Notes: generated by a model not told the origin, from the sequence alone. DNA of 64,000 nt from Caviibacter abscessus (GCF_001517835.1 NZ_LOQG01000003.1:23288-87287), one strand, 5' to 3'; positions 53,270-63,283 are shown, counted from the first letter of the stretch. Numbers and translations are program-made.

Positions 53270-53950
53270 TTAAAATAATTCTGGTTGTGAAATTATATTT
53301 AAATCTTTATCAAGTTCAAATATTAATGGTTTACCTGTTGGTAAATTTAAATCTAATATATCTGTATCTGAAATATTTAAAAGATATTTAATAAGAGCTC
53401 TCAAACTGTTACCGTGTGCTGCTATTATTACATTTTTACCATTTTGTATATCTTTTGAAATAGTTTCATTCCAATAAGGTAATACACGTGCTATTGTATC
53501 TTTTAAGCTTTCTCCTCTAGGTAAATCAGTCATATTTGCATATCTAATATCGTTTTCAGGTAATCTTTCATCTCCGTCTTCAAGTTTTGGAGGTGCTACA
53601 TCAAAACTTCTTCTCCAAATGTGCACTTGTTCATCGCCATATTTTTTAGCTGTTTCAGCTTTATTTAATCCTTGTAGAGCACCATAGTGTCTTTCATTTA
53701 ATCTCCAAGTTTTGTAAACAGGAAGATAAAGTTGTTCAATTTCTTCTAATATATAATTTAGAGTTTTAATTGCACGTTTTTGATATGAAGTATACGCAAC
53801 ATCAAAAGTGAACCCTTGTTCTTTTAAAGTTTGCCCCCCTTTTTTTGCTTCTTCTATACCTTTTTGTGTAAGGTCTACGTCAGTCCAACCAGTGAATCTG
53901 TTTTCTAGATTCCATTGACTTTCACCATGACGAACTAAAACTAATTTCAT
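53270..53950 (-). CDS. gpmA: 2,3-bisphosphoglycerate-dependent phosphoglycerate mutase
   Basis: A 226-residue dPGM-type mutase interconverting 3- and 2-phosphoglycerate. Catalytic [10 protein letters not shown] gives Arg7 and His8; other family segments are [54 protein letters not shown], and the second histidine His179 in [10 protein letters not shown]. The length is typical of the Firmicutes/Fusobacteria branch. Monocistronic with its own promoter and terminator, opposite in direction to pflB. Confidence 0.96.
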   Translation of the reverse strand: MKLVLVRHGESQWNLENRFTGWTDVDLTQKGIEEAKKGGQTLKEQGFTFDVAYTSYQKRAIKTLNYILEEIEQLYLPVYKTWRLNERHYGALQGLNKAETAKKYGDEQVHIWRRSFDVAPPKLEDGDERLPENDIRYANMTDLPRGESLKDTIARVLPYWNETISKDIQNGKNVIIAAHGNSLRALIKYLLNISDTDILDLNLPTGKPLIFELDKDLNIISQPELF

Positions 53951-53983
53951 CTTATATACTCCTTTCAGTTATTTGCTTTAAAA

Positions 53984-54012
53984 ATTATACAATATGTATG
54001 TATAAAATTCAA
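53984..54012 (-). promoter_or_regulatory. gpmA promoter
   Basis: Minus strand: -35 TTGAAT (54007-54012), 17-base spacer, -10 TATAAT (53984-53989), 34 bases upstream of the start. Confidence 0.8.
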
Positions 54013-54029
54013 GTAAAAACAAGCATTGT

Positions 54030-54046
54030 GTTTCATAGTGTGAAAC
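54030..54046. promoter_or_regulatory. Inverted repeat GTTTCA-n5-TGAAAC, candidate operator
   Basis: GTTTCA (54030-54035), TAGTG spacer, TGAAAC (54041-54046); flanking bases extend the symmetry imperfectly to TTGTG...ACAAA. It lies between gpmA and pflB, upstream of both promoters. It resembles Rex/CRP-sized operators but does not match their consensus exactly. Confidence 0.4.
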
Positions 54047-54169
54047 AAATTGGAGTTGATATAAAAAAATGAAAATAAACAAATGTTTGAAAAGGCTTTA
54101 AAAATAAAAGGGACAGAAAATGTATGTAAATATGATGAAGTAATAAATTGAAAATATTTTTTAAAATAT

Positions 54170-54197
54170 TTGATTAAAAGAGAAAAAAGAGTAAAAT
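54170..54197 (+). promoter_or_regulatory. Candidate pflB promoter
   Basis: -35 TTGATT (54170-54175), 16-base spacer, -10 TAAAAT (54192-54197), 43 bases before ATG. Confidence 0.5.
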
Positions 54198-54240
54198 AAT
54201 ATTGTAAAGAATAATTGTAAATTTGAAAGGAAGGCTGAAT

Positions 54241-56472
54241 ATGGACGCTTGGAGAGGGTTTAAGTCAGGAAATTGGAACGAAAAAATTGATGTATCTGAC
54301 TTTATTAAATTAAACTATACTGAGTATACAGGAGATGGTAGTTTCTTAGCAGGAGCTACAGATGCTACAAAGAAATTATGGGATATCTTAACACCAAAGA
54401 TTAAAGAAGAAAGAGAAAAAGGTATATATGATGCTGAAACTAAAAAACCAAGTCAAATAGATGCGTATGGAGCAGGATATATTGACAAAGATTTAGAACA
54501 AATAGTTGGGCTTCAAACAGATGCACCTTTAAAGAGAGCAATCTTCCCTAATGGTGGATTAAGAATGGTTAAAAACAGTTTAGAAGCATTTGGTTATACA
54601 CTAGATAAAGAAACAGAAGAAATTTATACAAAATATAGAAAAACACATAATGACGGAGTTTTCTCAGCTTATACTGAAGATATAAGACTTGCAAGAAAAA
54701 CAGGTGTTGTTACAGGTCTTCCTGATGCTTATGGTAGAGGAAGAATTATAGGAGATTACAGAAGAGTTCCTTTATATGGTGTTGACTACTTAATTGAACA
54801 AAAACAAAAAGAACTTATATCATTAGATAATGATGAAATGGTTGAAGATTTAATAAGAGATAGAGAAGAAACATTTGAACAAATACAAGCATTAAAAGCA
54901 TTAAAGAGAATGGCTGAATCATATGGTTATGATATTTCAAAACCTGCTACAAATGCTAAAGAAGCTGTTCAATGGCTATACTTTGCGTATCTTGGTGCAA
55001 CTAAAGACCAAAATGGTGCTGCAATGAGTATAGGAAGAACTTCAACATTCTTAGATATATATATTCAAAGAGATTTAGAAGAAGGATTAATAACAGAAGA
55101 ACAAGCACAAGAATATATGGATCACTTTGTTATGAAATTAAGAATAATAAGATTCTTAAGAACTCCTGAATATGATGCATTATTCTCTGGAGATCCAGTA
55201 TGGGTTACTGAATCAATCGGAGGTATGGGTAAAGATGGAAGATCATTAGTAACAAAAAATTCATTTAGAATTTTACATACTTTATATAATTTAGGTCCTG
55301 CACCAGAACCAAACTTAACAGTATTATGGTCTGAAAAATTACCTATGGAATGGAAAAAATTCTGTGCACAAGTTTCAATAGATACTTCATCATTACAATA
55401 TGAAAATGATGATTTAATGAGCCCACAATTTGGTGATGACTATGGTATAGCTTGTTGCGTTTCTCCAATGACTATTGGTAAACAAATGCAATTTTTTGGA
55501 GCAAGAGTAAACTTACCTAAAGCTTTATTATACGCTATAAATGGTGGTATAGATGAAATTAAAGGTATCCAAGTAACTCCAGCAGGAATGTTTGAACCAA
55601 TTACATCAGAATACTTAGACTTTGATGAAGTTTGGGCTAAATATGATAAATTATTAGACTGGTTAGCAAAAACATATGTTAAAGCACTAAATATTATTCA
55701 TTATATGCATGATAAATATTCTTATGAATCATTTGAAATGGCATTACATGATAGAACAATAAAAAGAACTGAAGCATTTGGTATAGCAGGACTATCAATA
55801 GTTGCAGATTCACTTGCTGCAATTAAAACGGGTAAAGTTAGAGTTATAAGAGATGAAAATGGTCTTGCAGTTGACTATGTAAATGAAGCTGAATATGTTC
55901 CATTTGGAAATAACAATGATGAAACAGATAAATTTGCAGTAGATATGGTTAAAATATTTATGAATAAAATTAGATCACATAAAATGTATAGAAATGCAAT
56001 ACCTACTCAATCAGTATTAACAATAACTTCTAATGTTGTTTACGGTAAGAAAACAGGAAATACACCTGATGGAAGAAGAAGCGGTAAACCATTTGGACCT
56101 GGAGCAAACCCAATGCACGGAAGAGATACAAGCGGAGCAGTTGCATCACTTGCATCAGTTGCAAAATTACCGTTTGAACACGCAAATGACGGAATTTCAT
56201 ACACATTTGCAATCACACCTGATACATTAGGTAAGAATAGAGAAGAAAAACAAGTTAATCTAGTAGGGTTATTAGATGGATACTTTAATCAAACAGGACA
56301 ACATTTAAATGTAAACGTATTTGGTAGAGAATTACTTGAGGATGCTATGGAACATCCTGAAAAATATCCACAATTAACAATAAGAGTTTCTGGATATGCT
56401 GTAAACTTTGTAAGACTTACAAAAGAACAACAATTAGATGTTATAAACAGAACAATCTCAAGCAAGATGTAA
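54241..56472 (+). CDS. pflB: Formate C-acetyltransferase (pyruvate formate-lyase)
   Basis: A 743-residue glycyl radical enzyme splitting pyruvate with CoA into acetyl-CoA and formate, the main anaerobic pyruvate exit. It begins [20 protein letters not shown]. The active-site pair Cys405-Cys406 lies in GIACCVSPM, and the glycyl radical loop [13 protein letters not shown] carries Gly718. Start ATG 54241 sits after GAAAGGAAGG; an upstream TTG at 54223 is at the ribosome site and rejected. The activating enzyme gene lies 72 bases downstream, past a hairpin that may set the ratio of the two. Confidence 0.97.
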   Translation: MDAWRGFKSGNWNEKIDVSDFIKLNYTEYTGDGSFLAGATDATKKLWDILTPKIKEEREKGIYDAETKKPSQIDAYGAGYIDKDLEQIVGLQTDAPLKRAIFPNGGLRMVKNSLEAFGYTLDKETEEIYTKYRKTHNDGVFSAYTEDIRLARKTGVVTGLPDAYGRGRIIGDYRRVPLYGVDYLIEQKQKELISLDNDEMVEDLIRDREETFEQIQALKALKRMAESYGYDISKPATNAKEAVQWLYFAYLGATKDQNGAAMSIGRTSTFLDIYIQRDLEEGLITEEQAQEYMDHFVMKLRIIRFLRTPEYDALFSGDPVWVTESIGGMGKDGRSLVTKNSFRILHTLYNLGPAPEPNLTVLWSEKLPMEWKKFCAQVSIDTSSLQYENDDLMSPQFGDDYGIACCVSPMTIGKQMQFFGARVNLPKALLYAINGGIDEIKGIQVTPAGMFEPITSEYLDFDEVWAKYDKLLDWLAKTYVKALNIIHYMHDKYSYESFEMALHDRTIKRTEAFGIAGLSIVADSLAAIKTGKVRVIRDENGLAVDYVNEAEYVPFGNNNDETDKFAVDMVKIFMNKIRSHKMYRNAIPTQSVLTITSNVVYGKKTGNTPDGRRSGKPFGPGANPMHGRDTSGAVASLASVAKLPFEHANDGISYTFAITPDTLGKNREEKQVNLVGLLDGYFNQTGQHLNVNVFGRELLEDAMEHPEKYPQLTIRVSGYAVNFVRLTKEQQLDVINRTISSKM

Positions 56473-56490
56473 AATATATAACAAATAAAA

Positions 56491-56524
56491 AAACAAAGGT
56501 GCAACATAGTTGCACTTTCGTTTT
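56491..56524 (+). terminator. Hairpin between pflB and pflA (partial terminator)
   Basis: Perfect 7-bp stem GTGCAAC (56499-56505) / GTTGCAC (56509-56515), then TTTCGTTTT. Likely lets a fraction of transcription through to pflA. Confidence 0.65.
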
Positions 56525-56544
56525 ATTTTGAAAGGATAATTAGG

Positions 56545-57279
56545 ATGAAAGGGTTTGTACATTCATTTGAAAGTTTTGGTACAAAAGATGGACCGGGAAT
56601 AAGATTTGTTTTATTTGTACAAGGTTGTCCGTTAAGATGTCTTTACTGCCATAATGTAGATACTTGGAATGTAAAGGATAGAAAAAAAGAATTAGAACCT
56701 GAAGAAGTTTTTCAAGAAATATATAAAGTTAAAGGTTTTATCAAAACAGGAGGTGTCACTATTTCAGGTGGAGAACCACTAACACAACCTGATTTTATTA
56801 GAGAAATATTTAGACTTTGTAAAGAAAATGGTATTCATACAGCACTTGATACATCAGGATATATATTTACGGAAAGAACAAAAAAGGTTTTAGAAATGGT
56901 AGACTTGGTGTTACTGGATATAAAGCATATTGATCCCGACAAGTACAAGGTACTTACATCTGTAAATTTAGCACCTACATTAAAATTTGCACAATATTTA
57001 AAAGAAATAAATAAACCGGTATGGTTAAGATATGTTTTAGTGCCTGGTTATAGCGATGCAGAAGAAGATTTACATAAATGGGGGCAATATTGTTCACAAT
57101 TTAAAAATGTTGAAAGAGTAGATATATTACCATTTCACCAAATGGGTGCATCAAAATGGGAAATGATGAAAAAAACTTATGTTCTAAAAAATAATCCTAC
57201 CCCAACAAGAGAACAAGTAATGAAAGCAGAAGATATATTCAGGTCTTATGGATTACCTGTAAAAATGACAAATAGATAA
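56545..57279 (+). CDS. pflA: Pyruvate formate-lyase activating enzyme
   Basis: A 244-residue radical SAM enzyme that installs the glycyl radical on PflB. It reads MKGFVHSFESFGTKDGPGIR and FVLFVQGCPLRCLYCHN, with the cluster cysteines Cys28, Cys32 and Cys35 (C-x3-C-x2-C), then GGVTISGGEPLTQPDF, LDTSG, DLVLLDIKHIDP and YVLVPGYSD. Length equals the canonical PflA without an extra ferredoxin domain. RBS GAAAGGAT. Followed by a long terminator. Confidence 0.97.
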   Translation: MKGFVHSFESFGTKDGPGIRFVLFVQGCPLRCLYCHNVDTWNVKDRKKELEPEEVFQEIYKVKGFIKTGGVTISGGEPLTQPDFIREIFRLCKENGIHTALDTSGYIFTERTKKVLEMVDLVLLDIKHIDPDKYKVLTSVNLAPTLKFAQYLKEINKPVWLRYVLVPGYSDAEEDLHKWGQYCSQFKNVERVDILPFHQMGASKWEMMKKTYVLKNNPTPTREQVMKAEDIFRSYGLPVKMTNR

Positions 57280-57284
57280 TTATT

Positions 57285-57331
57285 AAAATACTTTTTTTAC
57301 CTATTCAATAGGTAAGGAGAGTATTTTTTTT
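57285..57331 (+). terminator. Terminator after pflA
   Basis: Long hairpin: AAAATACT ... AGTATTTTTTT outer arms and ACCTAT/ATAGGT inner arms, then a T-run. Confidence 0.75.
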
Positions 57332-57416
57332 ATGCTAAATTTTTTTCATTTTTTGTGAAAGATATTGAAAATTGTTTTTGATAAAAATCAAGGTACATTA
57401 ATAATGAGGAGGGAGT

Positions 57417-59342
57417 ATGGTTAATAAAAGGCAAATTGAAATATTAGATATGTTGATTTTAAATAAAAGCTTAAGTATGGAACATTTGTCAAAATATTTT
57501 AAAGTATCTATACGAAGCATACAATATAGTATAAATATTATAAACTACTATTTATCTCAAAATTCGTTTGAAATAATTAAAATAAAAAGTGGAAATATTT
57601 TTTTAACTAATGAAAGTGAAATAATAAAAATTATAAATTTATTAAAAGAAGAAAAATCACTAAAAAGAGAAGAAAGACTCCTTATACTACAAATTTATTC
57701 AAGCTTTTCTGAAAAAGGGCTTAATATTTCAAAATTATCAAAAATGATTAATGTTTCAAGAAATACCTTAAAATCAGATATGGCAAGTATAAAAGAATAT
57801 AAATTTAATTATTCAAAATCAAATGGATATTATTTAAATGTCTCAAACGATTTTAGACTTAATAAATTAATTGAAGTTTATGAAAATGACCATTTACTTA
57901 AATATATACAAAATATTATTGATGATAAATTATTTTTGAATATTGAAAAATTTATTAAAGAGATTGCGAAAAATATAATATTAAATCTTAATGAAGAAAG
58001 TTATAAAAAATTAAAAATCTTAATATATTGTCAAATAAAGTATCCAGAAAAAATGGAAAATGTATTTCACGATAATTTAATTATAGAGGAAATAAAAAAA
58101 GTATATTTAAAATATTTTAATAATTTAAATGGCTTTAATCGTATATTAGATTTTATTGTCGGAAATTCATTATACTTAAATGTCAATAGTGGTTTAGATG
58201 AGAGTTTTTTTATAAAACAAATGATTAAATTTGTTAGTGAAAAAGTAAATGTAAATTTAAATGAAGATAAAATTTTAAATAATTTTTTGCTAAGTCATTT
58301 AAAAGTTTCAATATATAGACTTAAAGAAAATATAGAACTTAAAAATCAAATATATGAGAATTTAATTTGGAATAAGGATCCTATTATATTCATAATAAAA
58401 AAAGCTGTTTGTGATATTGAAGTAGCCTTTGACATTAAATTTACAGATACAGAAATACTTTTGATTGCATATCATTTTAAAGCATCAATAAATAGAATGA
58501 GTGTATGTAACAGAAAAAAAGTAATATTAGTATGTGGATTAGGATATGGAACATCAAGAGTTTTGGAATATAACTTAAAAGAAAAATTTGATGTAGATAT
58601 AGTAGATATAATGCCTGCATACATGGTGAATATTAAAACTATTAATAAACATAATATAGACTATATTTTAACTACTGTAAATTTAGAAATAGAAAATAGT
58701 ATTAAGATTAATCCGGTACTAAATTATGAAGATTATAAAAAACTTGAAGAATTAGGTATAAGTAGAAAAAAAGATAAAATATTAATAAGTGAATTTTTAG
58801 ATGATTTATCAACTATAAATAATTTTAATAATGATAAAGTTGCTCAAATGCTACTTAATAAATATTCTAAGTTTTTCTTTGAAAAATATAATTTAAGCTC
58901 AGAACTTTTAAATATTTTAACAAAAGAAAAATGTATTTTTAAAGATAATGTAAAAACATTGGAGGAAGCAGTAAATATTTTAGGCAATAATTTAGAAAAA
59001 TTAGGTGTAACTAACAAAAATTATACAGATGAGATGTTAAAAGCACTTGAAAAATTTGGGACATATATAGTTATTTCTGAAAATGTAGCTATACCACATG
59101 CTAAAAATACAAATGGAGTCAATAAAACAGATGTAAGTATTTTAATTATTAAAGATCCAATTAAAGTAAAAGATAAAAATATAAATTTTATGCTCTGTTT
59201 TTCAAGTATTGGTAATAGTTCACATTTAGGAATAATAAATGATGTATACAAACTTATAATGATAAAAGATTTTTCTAAAAAAATTTCAAACATTAGAAAT
59301 TATAAACAACTAATAGAATATTTTAAAGAGGTATTCAAATAA
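57417..59342 (+). CDS. PRD-containing transcriptional regulator with PTS EIIB and EIIA domains (MtlR/UlaR-BglG type)
   Basis: A 641-residue modular regulator. The N-terminus (KRQIEILDMLILNKSLSMEH, then RSIQYSINIINYYL) is a winged helix HTH and Mga-like region; a second HTH is NISKLSKMINVSRNTLKSDM near 100-120. PRD modules occupy about 165-365. An EIIB-like domain follows (VILVCGLGYGTSRVLEYNL, Cys373), and a C-terminal EIIA domain from about 495 has VAIPHAKN with His561. Regulators of this kind are activated or silenced by PTS phosphorylation at the PRD His, EIIB Cys and EIIA His. It precedes, by 16 bases, the PTS genes it should control. RBS GAGGAGGG. Confidence 0.88.
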   Translation: MVNKRQIEILDMLILNKSLSMEHLSKYFKVSIRSIQYSINIINYYLSQNSFEIIKIKSGNIFLTNESEIIKIINLLKEEKSLKREERLLILQIYSSFSEKGLNISKLSKMINVSRNTLKSDMASIKEYKFNYSKSNGYYLNVSNDFRLNKLIEVYENDHLLKYIQNIIDDKLFLNIEKFIKEIAKNIILNLNEESYKKLKILIYCQIKYPEKMENVFHDNLIIEEIKKVYLKYFNNLNGFNRILDFIVGNSLYLNVNSGLDESFFIKQMIKFVSEKVNVNLNEDKILNNFLLSHLKVSIYRLKENIELKNQIYENLIWNKDPIIFIIKKAVCDIEVAFDIKFTDTEILLIAYHFKASINRMSVCNRKKVILVCGLGYGTSRVLEYNLKEKFDVDIVDIMPAYMVNIKTINKHNIDYILTTVNLEIENSIKINPVLNYEDYKKLEELGISRKKDKILISEFLDDLSTINNFNNDKVAQMLLNKYSKFFFEKYNLSSELLNILTKEKCIFKDNVKTLEEAVNILGNNLEKLGVTNKNYTDEMLKALEKFGTYIVISENVAIPHAKNTNGVNKTDVSILIIKDPIKVKDKNINFMLCFSSIGNSSHLGIINDVYKLIMIKDFSKKISNIRNYKQLIEYFKEVFK

Positions 59343-59358
59343 TATAAGGAGACTTAAA

Positions 59359-59775
59359 ATGATTTTTAATGCAAGTAATATAGAAGTGGTAGAAAGTATT
59401 AATAATTGGGAAGAAGCAATAAGAAAAGCCTCAGAAAATCTTATTAAAAATAAATATATTGAAGAAAGATACGTTGAGGCTATGATTTCGTCAGTAAAAA
59501 AATTGGGATTTTACATAGTACTGGCAGATTTAATTGCAATGCCGCATGCAAGACCTGAAAATGGTGTTTTGAAAACAGGTGTTTCGTTTTTGAAATTAAA
59601 TAATGCAGTTAAATTTGGTGAAAATGATGTAAAGTTTATTTTTGTTTTAGCGGCAATAAATTCAGATTCTCACATAGATACTATAAAAGAACTTATGAAA
59701 ATATTTCAAAATGAAAATAAAATGAAAAAGTTAGAAAATGTAAAAACAAAAGAAGAGATATTAGCGATTATTTAA
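59359..59775 (+). CDS. PTS EIIA component, ascorbate/mannitol-fructose type
   Basis: A 138-residue phosphocarrier of the PTS_EIIA_2 family. The phosphorylated residue is His63 in IAMPHARPENGVLKTG; the fold begins WEEAIRKASENLIKNKYIEE and ends ENVKTKEEILAII. It takes phosphate from HPr and passes it to EIIB, encoded next (15 bases later). The sequence is close to UlaC-type proteins. RBS AAGGAGACTTAAA precedes ATG 59359. Confidence 0.88.
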   Translation: MIFNASNIEVVESINNWEEAIRKASENLIKNKYIEERYVEAMISSVKKLGFYIVLADLIAMPHARPENGVLKTGVSFLKLNNAVKFGENDVKFIFVLAAINSDSHIDTIKELMKIFQNENKMKKLENVKTKEEILAII

Positions 59776-59790
59776 GAAAGGATGATATTT

Positions 59791-60060
59791 ATGAAAATTA
59801 TGGCTGTTTGTGGATCAGGATTAGGTTCAAGTTTTATGCTTGAAATGAATATAAAAAAAGTTTTAAAAAATTTAAATTTTGAAGCGGAAGTTGAACATCA
59901 AGATTTGGCATCTGTTAATCAAAATAGTGCAGATATATTTGTTATGGGTAAAGATATAGCTGAAAGTTGTTCGGTTTCAAAAGATAAGATTATTATATTA
60001 GATAGTATTATTAGTATGAGTGAATTAAGTGAAAAATTAAAAAGTAAATTAAATATATAA
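59791..60060 (+). CDS. PTS EIIB component, ascorbate (UlaB) type
   Basis: An 89-residue EIIB: MKIMAVCGSGLGSSFMLEMN, with the phosphocysteine in VCGSGLGSSF (Cys7), and a compact alpha/beta remainder ending SKLNI. EIIB passes phosphate to the incoming sugar at EIIC. I chose ATG 59791 (GAAAGGAT nine bases upstream) over an ATG at 59782 that overlaps the ribosome site. Neighbours fix it as part of an L-ascorbate-family PTS (EIIA-EIIB-EIIC). Confidence 0.88.
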   Translation: MKIMAVCGSGLGSSFMLEMNIKKVLKNLNFEAEVEHQDLASVNQNSADIFVMGKDIAESCSVSKDKIIILDSIISMSELSEKLKSKLNI

Positions 60061-60073
60061 ATTGGAGGTATTT

Positions 60074-61417
60074 ATGTTGACATTATTAAAATTTATTGTA
60101 GGAATTTTAAAAGTTCCGGCAATATTGGTAGGACTTATCGCATTAATTGGATTATTACTTCAAAAAAAATCTTTTACAGACATAGTAAAGGGAACAATTA
60201 AAACAATAATGGGATTTTTAATTTTATCAGCAGGTGCAGATTTAATTGTTTCATCACTAGCACCTATGGGTCAAATGTTTGAACATGCTTTTTCAATACA
60301 AGGTGTTGTACCTAATAATGAAGCTATAATTTCACAAGCATTAAAAGATTTTGGTACACCAACAGCCCTTATAATGACACTTGGAATGGTTGCTAATATA
60401 TTAATTGCTAGATTTACTCGTTTAAAATATATCTTTTTAACAGGGCATCACACTTTATACATGGCATGTATGATAGCAATAATGTTACATGTTGCAGGAT
60501 TTTCAGGAATTAGTTTAGTTATTTTAGGTTCTGTTATACTAGGAATAACTATGGCAGTATTTCCAGCATTAGCACAACCTTTTATGAAGAATATAACAGG
60601 TGAAAATTCTATAGCATTTGGGCATTTTTCAACTCTTGGATATATTTTATCTGGTTATATAGGAAAAGTTGTTGGAAAAAATTCAAAATCAACAGAAGAA
60701 ATGAAATTGCCTAAAAATTTGAGTTTTTTAAGAGATAGTTCTATTTCAATTTCTATAACAATGATGTTTATTTATGTTATTTTAGCAATATTAGCAGGAA
60801 AAAATTTTGTTACTAATCTTTCAGGTGGAGATAATTATATAATTTTTTCAATACTTAAAGCTATAGCATTTGCTGGTGGAGTATTTATTATACTTCAAGG
60901 TGTGAGATTAATTTTAAATGAAATAGTACCGGCATTTACAGGTATTTCTGAAAAATTAGTTCCTAATGCAAAACCAGCACTTGATTGTCCTATAGTATTT
61001 CCATATGCACCAAATGCTGTTTTAATAGGGTTTATATTTAGTTTTTTAGGTGGAATAGTAGGACTATTTATTTTAGGTGCAATAAATTCAGTTCTTATAC
61101 TACCGGGAGTTGTTCCTCATTTTTTCTGTGGTGCAACAGCAGGTGTATTTGGTAATTCAACAGGTGGTAGAAGAGGAGCTATGATAGGTGCATTTGCTAA
61201 TGGATTATTATTAACTTTTTTACCGGCAATACTTTATCCTGTACTAGGTGCTTTAGGTTATGCAAATACAACTTTTTCAGATGCTGATTTTGCAACATTA
61301 GGTATAATATTAGGTTATTTATCAAAAAATTCGTTTATTATAATCTTACTTACAGTATTTACTGTAGTATCTTTAGTTATGTATAATTTTTTTATAAAAT
61401 CAAAGAATAAGGAATAA
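60074..61417 (+). CDS. PTS EIIC component, ascorbate (UlaA) family permease
   Basis: A 447-residue membrane permease with ten or more hydrophobic segments. UlaA-family traits: LKVPAILVGLIALIGLLLQK near the start, GFLILSAGADLIVSSLAPM, GTPTALIMTLGMVANILIAR, the TGHHTLYMACM segment around the substrate site, and, later, GILILGAINSVLILPGVVPH-like loops. It moves the sugar and receives phosphate from EIIB. TTGGAGGTATTT serves as ribosome site for ATG 60074, so an in-frame TTG 12 bases upstream is excluded. Actual sugar (ascorbate or another polyol/pentose acid) is unknown. Confidence 0.85.
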   Translation: MLTLLKFIVGILKVPAILVGLIALIGLLLQKKSFTDIVKGTIKTIMGFLILSAGADLIVSSLAPMGQMFEHAFSIQGVVPNNEAIISQALKDFGTPTALIMTLGMVANILIARFTRLKYIFLTGHHTLYMACMIAIMLHVAGFSGISLVILGSVILGITMAVFPALAQPFMKNITGENSIAFGHFSTLGYILSGYIGKVVGKNSKSTEEMKLPKNLSFLRDSSISISITMMFIYVILAILAGKNFVTNLSGGDNYIIFSILKAIAFAGGVFIILQGVRLILNEIVPAFTGISEKLVPNAKPALDCPIVFPYAPNAVLIGFIFSFLGGIVGLFILGAINSVLILPGVVPHFFCGATAGVFGNSTGGRRGAMIGAFANGLLLTFLPAILYPVLGALGYANTTFSDADFATLGIILGYLSKNSFIIILLTVFTVVSLVMYNFFIKSKNKE

Positions 61418-61422
61418 ATAAT

Positions 61423-62238
61423 ATGAAAGATACAAAAATATTTGCCAGAAAAATACGTATAAATATTTTGAAAATGTTAATAAATTTGGGTTTTGGACAT
61501 TATGGTGGTTCATTATCTTGTGTTGAAACATTAGCAGTTTTATACAACGAAGTAATGAAATTTGATCCAAATAATCCAAATAGTTGTGAAAGAGATTATT
61601 TAGTGCTTTCTAAAGGACATGCAGGTCCTGCACTTTATGCAACTTTAGCTTTAAAAGGATTTTTTCCATTAGAAGATTTGCTTACATTAAATATTAATGG
61701 GACAAATTTACCTTCACATCCGGATAGATTAAAAACAAAAGGTGTTGATATTACAACAGGTTCATTAGGTCAAGGAATATCAATTGCATCAGGAATAGCA
61801 AAGGCATTAAAAATACAACAAAAAGAAAATAGAGTTTTTTGTATTATTGGTGATGGAGAAGCTCAGGAAGGTCAAGTATGGGAAGCTATGCAATTTATAT
61901 CACACAATAAGCTAAATAACATGACTATATTTATTGATTACAATAAACAACAGTTAGATAGATATTTAAATGAAATTTGTGAACCTTTTTCTTTTGTTGA
62001 AAAAGCGAAATCATTTGGATTAGATGCAGTTATGATAAAAGGTGATGATATAGATGAAATTAGAAAATATTCAAAAAATATAGGGAATAATCCTATGGTA
62101 ATAGTTCTTGATACTGTAAAAGGACAAGGAATTAAATTCATAGAAAAGTTTAATGGTAATCATCACATAAGAGCAAATGATAAAATACAAAAAGAATTAG
62201 AAAAAGCGTTGGAAGAACTAGAAAGTAGTGATAACTAA
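61423..62238 (+). CDS. Transketolase, N-terminal (TPP-binding) subunit
   Basis: A 271-residue N-terminal half-transketolase. It shows GHYGGSLSCVETLAVLY, SKGHAGPALYATLALKG, GSLGQGISIASGIAKAL, and the TPP motif IGDGEAQEGQVWEAM with LNNMTIFIDYN. The partner C-terminal half is the next gene, overlapping by one base (TAATG). Such split transketolases act as a heterodimer moving two-carbon units between pentose and hexose phosphates. Placement behind a PTS suggests its substrate derives from the imported sugar. ATG 61423 lies six bases after the permease stop. Confidence 0.92.
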   Translation: MKDTKIFARKIRINILKMLINLGFGHYGGSLSCVETLAVLYNEVMKFDPNNPNSCERDYLVLSKGHAGPALYATLALKGFFPLEDLLTLNINGTNLPSHPDRLKTKGVDITTGSLGQGISIASGIAKALKIQQKENRVFCIIGDGEAQEGQVWEAMQFISHNKLNNMTIFIDYNKQQLDRYLNEICEPFSFVEKAKSFGLDAVMIKGDDIDEIRKYSKNIGNNPMVIVLDTVKGQGIKFIEKFNGNHHIRANDKIQKELEKALEELESSDN

Positions 62239-63194
62239 TGTATAAAGTTTATCAAGGTGAAGCAGAAAAAGAAAATATAGAACTTAGAAAAGTATGTGTA
62301 GATAAATTAGATGAGTTTTTAAATAATGATGAAAAAGTTGTGTATTTAGATGCAGATTTAATGGGATCTTTAGGAAGTTATAACCTTAAAAAATATGGTG
62401 ATAGAGTAATAAATTGCGGTATAATGGAAGCACAAGAAGTATCAGCAGCAGCAGGAATGTCATGTTTTGGAATGAAACCATTTATACATACATTTACAGC
62501 GTTTGCAAGTAGAAGATGTTTAGATCAAATATTTATTTCTTCGCTTTATCAGAAAAATCCTATGGTTGTTATAGCATCTGATGCAGGAATTAGTGCTGTA
62601 CATAATGGTGGTACACATATGTCGTTTGAAGATATGGGAATTATTAGAGGCTTAACTGATACAGTTGTTATAGAACCTACGGATTCTAATGTATTAAAAT
62701 GTGTTCTTGATGAAGTGTACAATAATTTTAATAAATTTTATTGGATAAGATTAACAAGGAAATCAGTTTTTAAAGTATATGAAGATGGTTCTAAATTTAA
62801 AATAGGAAAAGCTAATGTTTTACAAGAAGGAAAAGATGTTACTATAATTGCAATAGGAATGATGGTAAAAAATGCACAAATAGCTGCAAAAATGCTAGAA
62901 AAACATTCTATAACAGCAACAGTAATAGATTCATTTACGTTAAAACCTCTTGATAAGGATACGATAATAAAGTATGCAAAAAAATCAAAGCTAATTGTAA
63001 CAGCTGAAAATCATAGTATAACAAATGGTTTAGGTTCGGCAGTTGCAGAAGTTTTATCTGAAAATTGTCCAACAAAATTAGTAAGAATAGGAGTTTTAGA
63101 AAAATTTGGTCAAGTAGGTACATTAGATTTTTTAGAAAAAGAATATAAATTAAGGGCTGAAGATATATATGAAGCAGTAATTAATAATTTTTAA
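62238..63194 (+). CDS. Transketolase, C-terminal (pyrimidine-binding) subunit
   Basis: A 318-residue second half: VVYLDADLMGSLGSYNLKK, VINCGIMEAQEVSAAAGMSC with the catalytic Glu in MEAQ, PFIHTFTAFASRRCLDQIF, ASDAGISAVHNGGTHMSFED, and a C-terminal transketolase domain (VTIIAIGMMVKNAQIAAKML, ATVIDSFTLKPLD, VTAENHSITNGLG). With the N-terminal half it makes one complete active site. Start ATG overlaps the stop of the N-half gene, a coupling that keeps the two subunits equimolar. Last gene of the PTS operon. Confidence 0.93.
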   Translation: MYKVYQGEAEKENIELRKVCVDKLDEFLNNDEKVVYLDADLMGSLGSYNLKKYGDRVINCGIMEAQEVSAAAGMSCFGMKPFIHTFTAFASRRCLDQIFISSLYQKNPMVVIASDAGISAVHNGGTHMSFEDMGIIRGLTDTVVIEPTDSNVLKCVLDEVYNNFNKFYWIRLTRKSVFKVYEDGSKFKIGKANVLQEGKDVTIIAIGMMVKNAQIAAKMLEKHSITATVIDSFTLKPLDKDTIIKYAKKSKLIVTAENHSITNGLGSAVAEVLSENCPTKLVRIGVLEKFGQVGTLDFLEKEYKLRAEDIYEAVINNF

Positions 63195-63206
63195 AATTTA
63201 AAAGAT

Positions 63207-63250
63207 GAGCTAATTTCAAAAAAAATTTTGTAAATTAGTTCTCTTTTTTT
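63207..63250 (+). terminator. Terminator of the PTS-transketolase operon
   Basis: Stem GAGCTAATTT (63207-63216) / AAATTAGTTC (63232-63241; one G-T pair), then TCTTTTTTT. Confidence 0.8.
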
Positions 63251-63254
63251 ATTA

Positions 63255-63283
63255 TTGCAATTATTATGAAAATACAGTAAAAT
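63255..63283 (+). promoter_or_regulatory. Promoter of the opp ATPase gene
   Basis: -35 TTGCAA (63255-63260), 17-base spacer, -10 TAAAAT (63278-63283); about 61 bases before the start codon. Confidence 0.6.
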
